Shown one piece after another: positions 62,291 through 64,000 of a stretch of 64,000 bases of DNA (its first letter is position 1; every line of letters starts with the position of its first letter). Source of the DNA: Tubiluchus corallicola. Its lineage: Eukaryota > Priapulida > Priapulimorpha > Priapulimorphida > Tubiluchidae. The stretch covers positions 1 to 64,000 of the forward strand of contig JAQGDQ010000066.1 of the NCBI GenBank assembly GCA_030141605.1, in the 5' to 3' direction. The translations under genes were made by a program, and so were the position numbers. A model generated the notes under the pieces. That model did not search any database, was not told the DNA's origin, and was given only the letters and a program-made list of their open reading frames with translations.

Positions 62291-64000
62291 AAAGGTTTGA
62301 AATCTGACATAAAGCAGACACACATTGCAAATGACACAGTCTCATACAAAATTGATGTTATTGCTGTACAGGAAATGCACTTAATTGGATCTGCAGTTAT
62401 AAATCTTATTTCTTCAAATGGTACCAAATTTTATTTTCACTATGGTGGAGCAAAAACTTGTAAAGATGGCGGCGTAGGAATAATAATTAAGCAAGGACTT
62501 AAAACCACTTTTTTGGAAATGACGGAAAGGATATGTATGATACAAGTAGATATTAATAACGACAAACATGCAATAGTGTGTGCTTATGCACCTACATTAC
62601 CAGCCAGTGAAAAACATCCTGAGTTGCAAGAGAATTTTTAAAGTGATTTAGATGCAGTCATACAATCAATAAGTAAAAAATATATCCTAAGTTGAGCTGG
62701 AAATTTTAACGCTAAAACAGGTTCAGGATGTTCGCCCTATCCAGACAACATTGGCAAATTCGGTAAAGGACTCATGAATAGGAAAACTTGTTAAATTTTG
62801 TTCAAGGAAATAATTTGATACTAACCAATACAACTTTTCGACACAAAATGGCTCACAAAACAACATAGGAAGCACCTGATAGACAGAATCTAAACAAACC
62901 AATAAGAAACCAGATAGACTACATAATAGTAAGAAGAGAGCACAAAATTTTTTTTACTCATTCTCGTTCATATTCTGGAATACAGACCTTCTCAGATCAT
63001 TGATTAGTTATGGCTAAATACTGGTTTTTAATACTAAATACTAAATATTGGCTAAATAATGGCTAAATACTAAATATATACTGGTTTTTGAAGACTTCTA
63101 AGAAACCCACTGTGCAGAAATTTCAGTTCAGTAAGCTAGAAGGTGAAGAAGTTAAATTAAAATATCAACAAACAGTTGAACATCAACTGATGCAAAAGTG
63201 TGACAATGTCCAACAGCAATGGAATAACATAGTCAATTCATGTATGGAAGCTTTGGAAAACATTCTGGGATATGATAAGACCCACAAATCAAAGAAAGTT
63301 ATCAATGATCCAAGAGGTGAACAGTTCTCCTCTGAGCAAACAAAATCAAATTAAATATTAACATGATGTCAGTATTAAATAAAAAGGAATAAAAAGATGC
63401 AAGAACTAAAAAAACTATTAAACAAATTGAAGAAGACTGCTAAAAAGTATTGAGGAAATAGAGAAAAGTAAAGAAGACTCCACTCGGATGCTTAAAGCTG
63501 TTAGAAACATTAAAAGAAATAAACCGAAAGAAAAAATAATAGTTGAAACTACAAATGGACTTACAACTGATGAAACAGAAGAAATATATTGTGCAATAAA
63601 ATTTTTAAAGATTGGCAAAAGTCCTAGTATTGATAACTTGGTAGTTGAACAACTAAAATATGGACCTAGGTTAGTAAGCACAGGAATTGCTAATTTGTTA
63701 AATGATGTTGCAGAAACGGGAAATTACCCAAAAGAAGTTAAGGAAGGAGTTCTAGTACCATTACCAAAACCAAAGAAGAAAAAAGGACTAGTAGAGAACT
63801 TAAGGCCAATAATTCTGCTAAGTCTGTTGAGGAAAATTTTGGCAATTTCTATTATCAGACACATATACGAGAGACTGAACAACACTATACCAATTATCCA
63901 AACTGCATATAGAGAAGGAAGGAACACTGCAGAATTTATCACGTCTGCAAAAATCTTAGCTGAAAAAGCTATAACGTCAAGTTCTTACTTAAATACTCTG
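62290..64000 (+). mobile_element. RTE-like non-LTR retrotransposon (5' part, cut by window end)
   Basis: Plus strand: an APE-endonuclease-like ORF at 62297-62641 (VIAVQEMHLIG, DGGVGIIIKQGL, IVCAYAPTLP), then decayed endonuclease end and linker (62641-63480), then RT blocks at about 63570-63995 (VLVPLPKPKK-like, LRPIILLSLLRKILAISIIR, TAYREGRNTAEF, AEKAITSS). The last blocks match the RTE/RTEX-type pattern. Several frame breaks. Probably the source family of the three C-terminal fragments in the window. Confidence 0.75.

Overview
The window is a piece of an AT-rich invertebrate animal genome. The evidence is multi-exon genes with GT-AG introns, a contactin-type cell-adhesion gene that carries an N-terminal C-type lectin domain (an arrangement known from invertebrate contactins, not vertebrate ones), dinucleotide microsatellites and dense transposable elements. 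No prokaryotic gene order, CRISPR or rRNA is visible. A lophotrochozoan-like invertebrate would fit, but the phylum cannot be fixed from the sequence alone.

Layout. 1-3.73 kb: a decayed plus-strand Jockey/CR1/L2-type non-LTR element split by a younger, 5'-truncated minus-strand relative whose RT frame is still open. 4.1-5.3 kb: the last two exons of a minus-strand C-type lectin gene with a truncated duplicate of its final exon. 5.42-18.32 kb: a complete LTR element (1287-bp LTRs, about 1.3% apart by eye) with gag, pol and an envelope gene of the insect-errantivirus / baculovirus-F type; pol carries one in-frame stop and env is split between two frames. 19.0-27.82 kb: a second LTR element with 1.29-kb LTRs. 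Its pol order is PR-IN-RT-RNase H, the Gmr1-type permutation within Ty3/gypsy. Its Gag has a SAP-like N-terminus and a SCAN-like capsid C-domain. It abuts a 5-N assembly gap and lies against a non-LTR fragment (27.8-29.4 kb).

30.0-39.3 kb (minus): eleven phase-consistent exons encoding signal peptide, C-type lectin domain and Ig1-Ig4 of a contactin. 44.7-61.1 kb (minus): eleven phase-consistent exons encoding Ig5, Ig6 and four fibronectin III domains, ending in a stop. The two blocks together equal one full contactin of about 1225 residues and join in matching phase at Ig4/Ig5. In the direction of transcription, however, the 3' half comes first. This is either the facing ends of two tandem contactin genes or a permuted assembly, and it is the main structural puzzle of the window. 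The introns and the 5.4-kb spacer hold MITEs with TA target sites (pogo/Tigger-like), RTE-like and CR1-like fragments, tRNA-derived SINE-like pieces, a 200-bp GA tract and tandem repeats. 62.3-64 kb: a plus-strand RTE-like non-LTR element cut by the window end.
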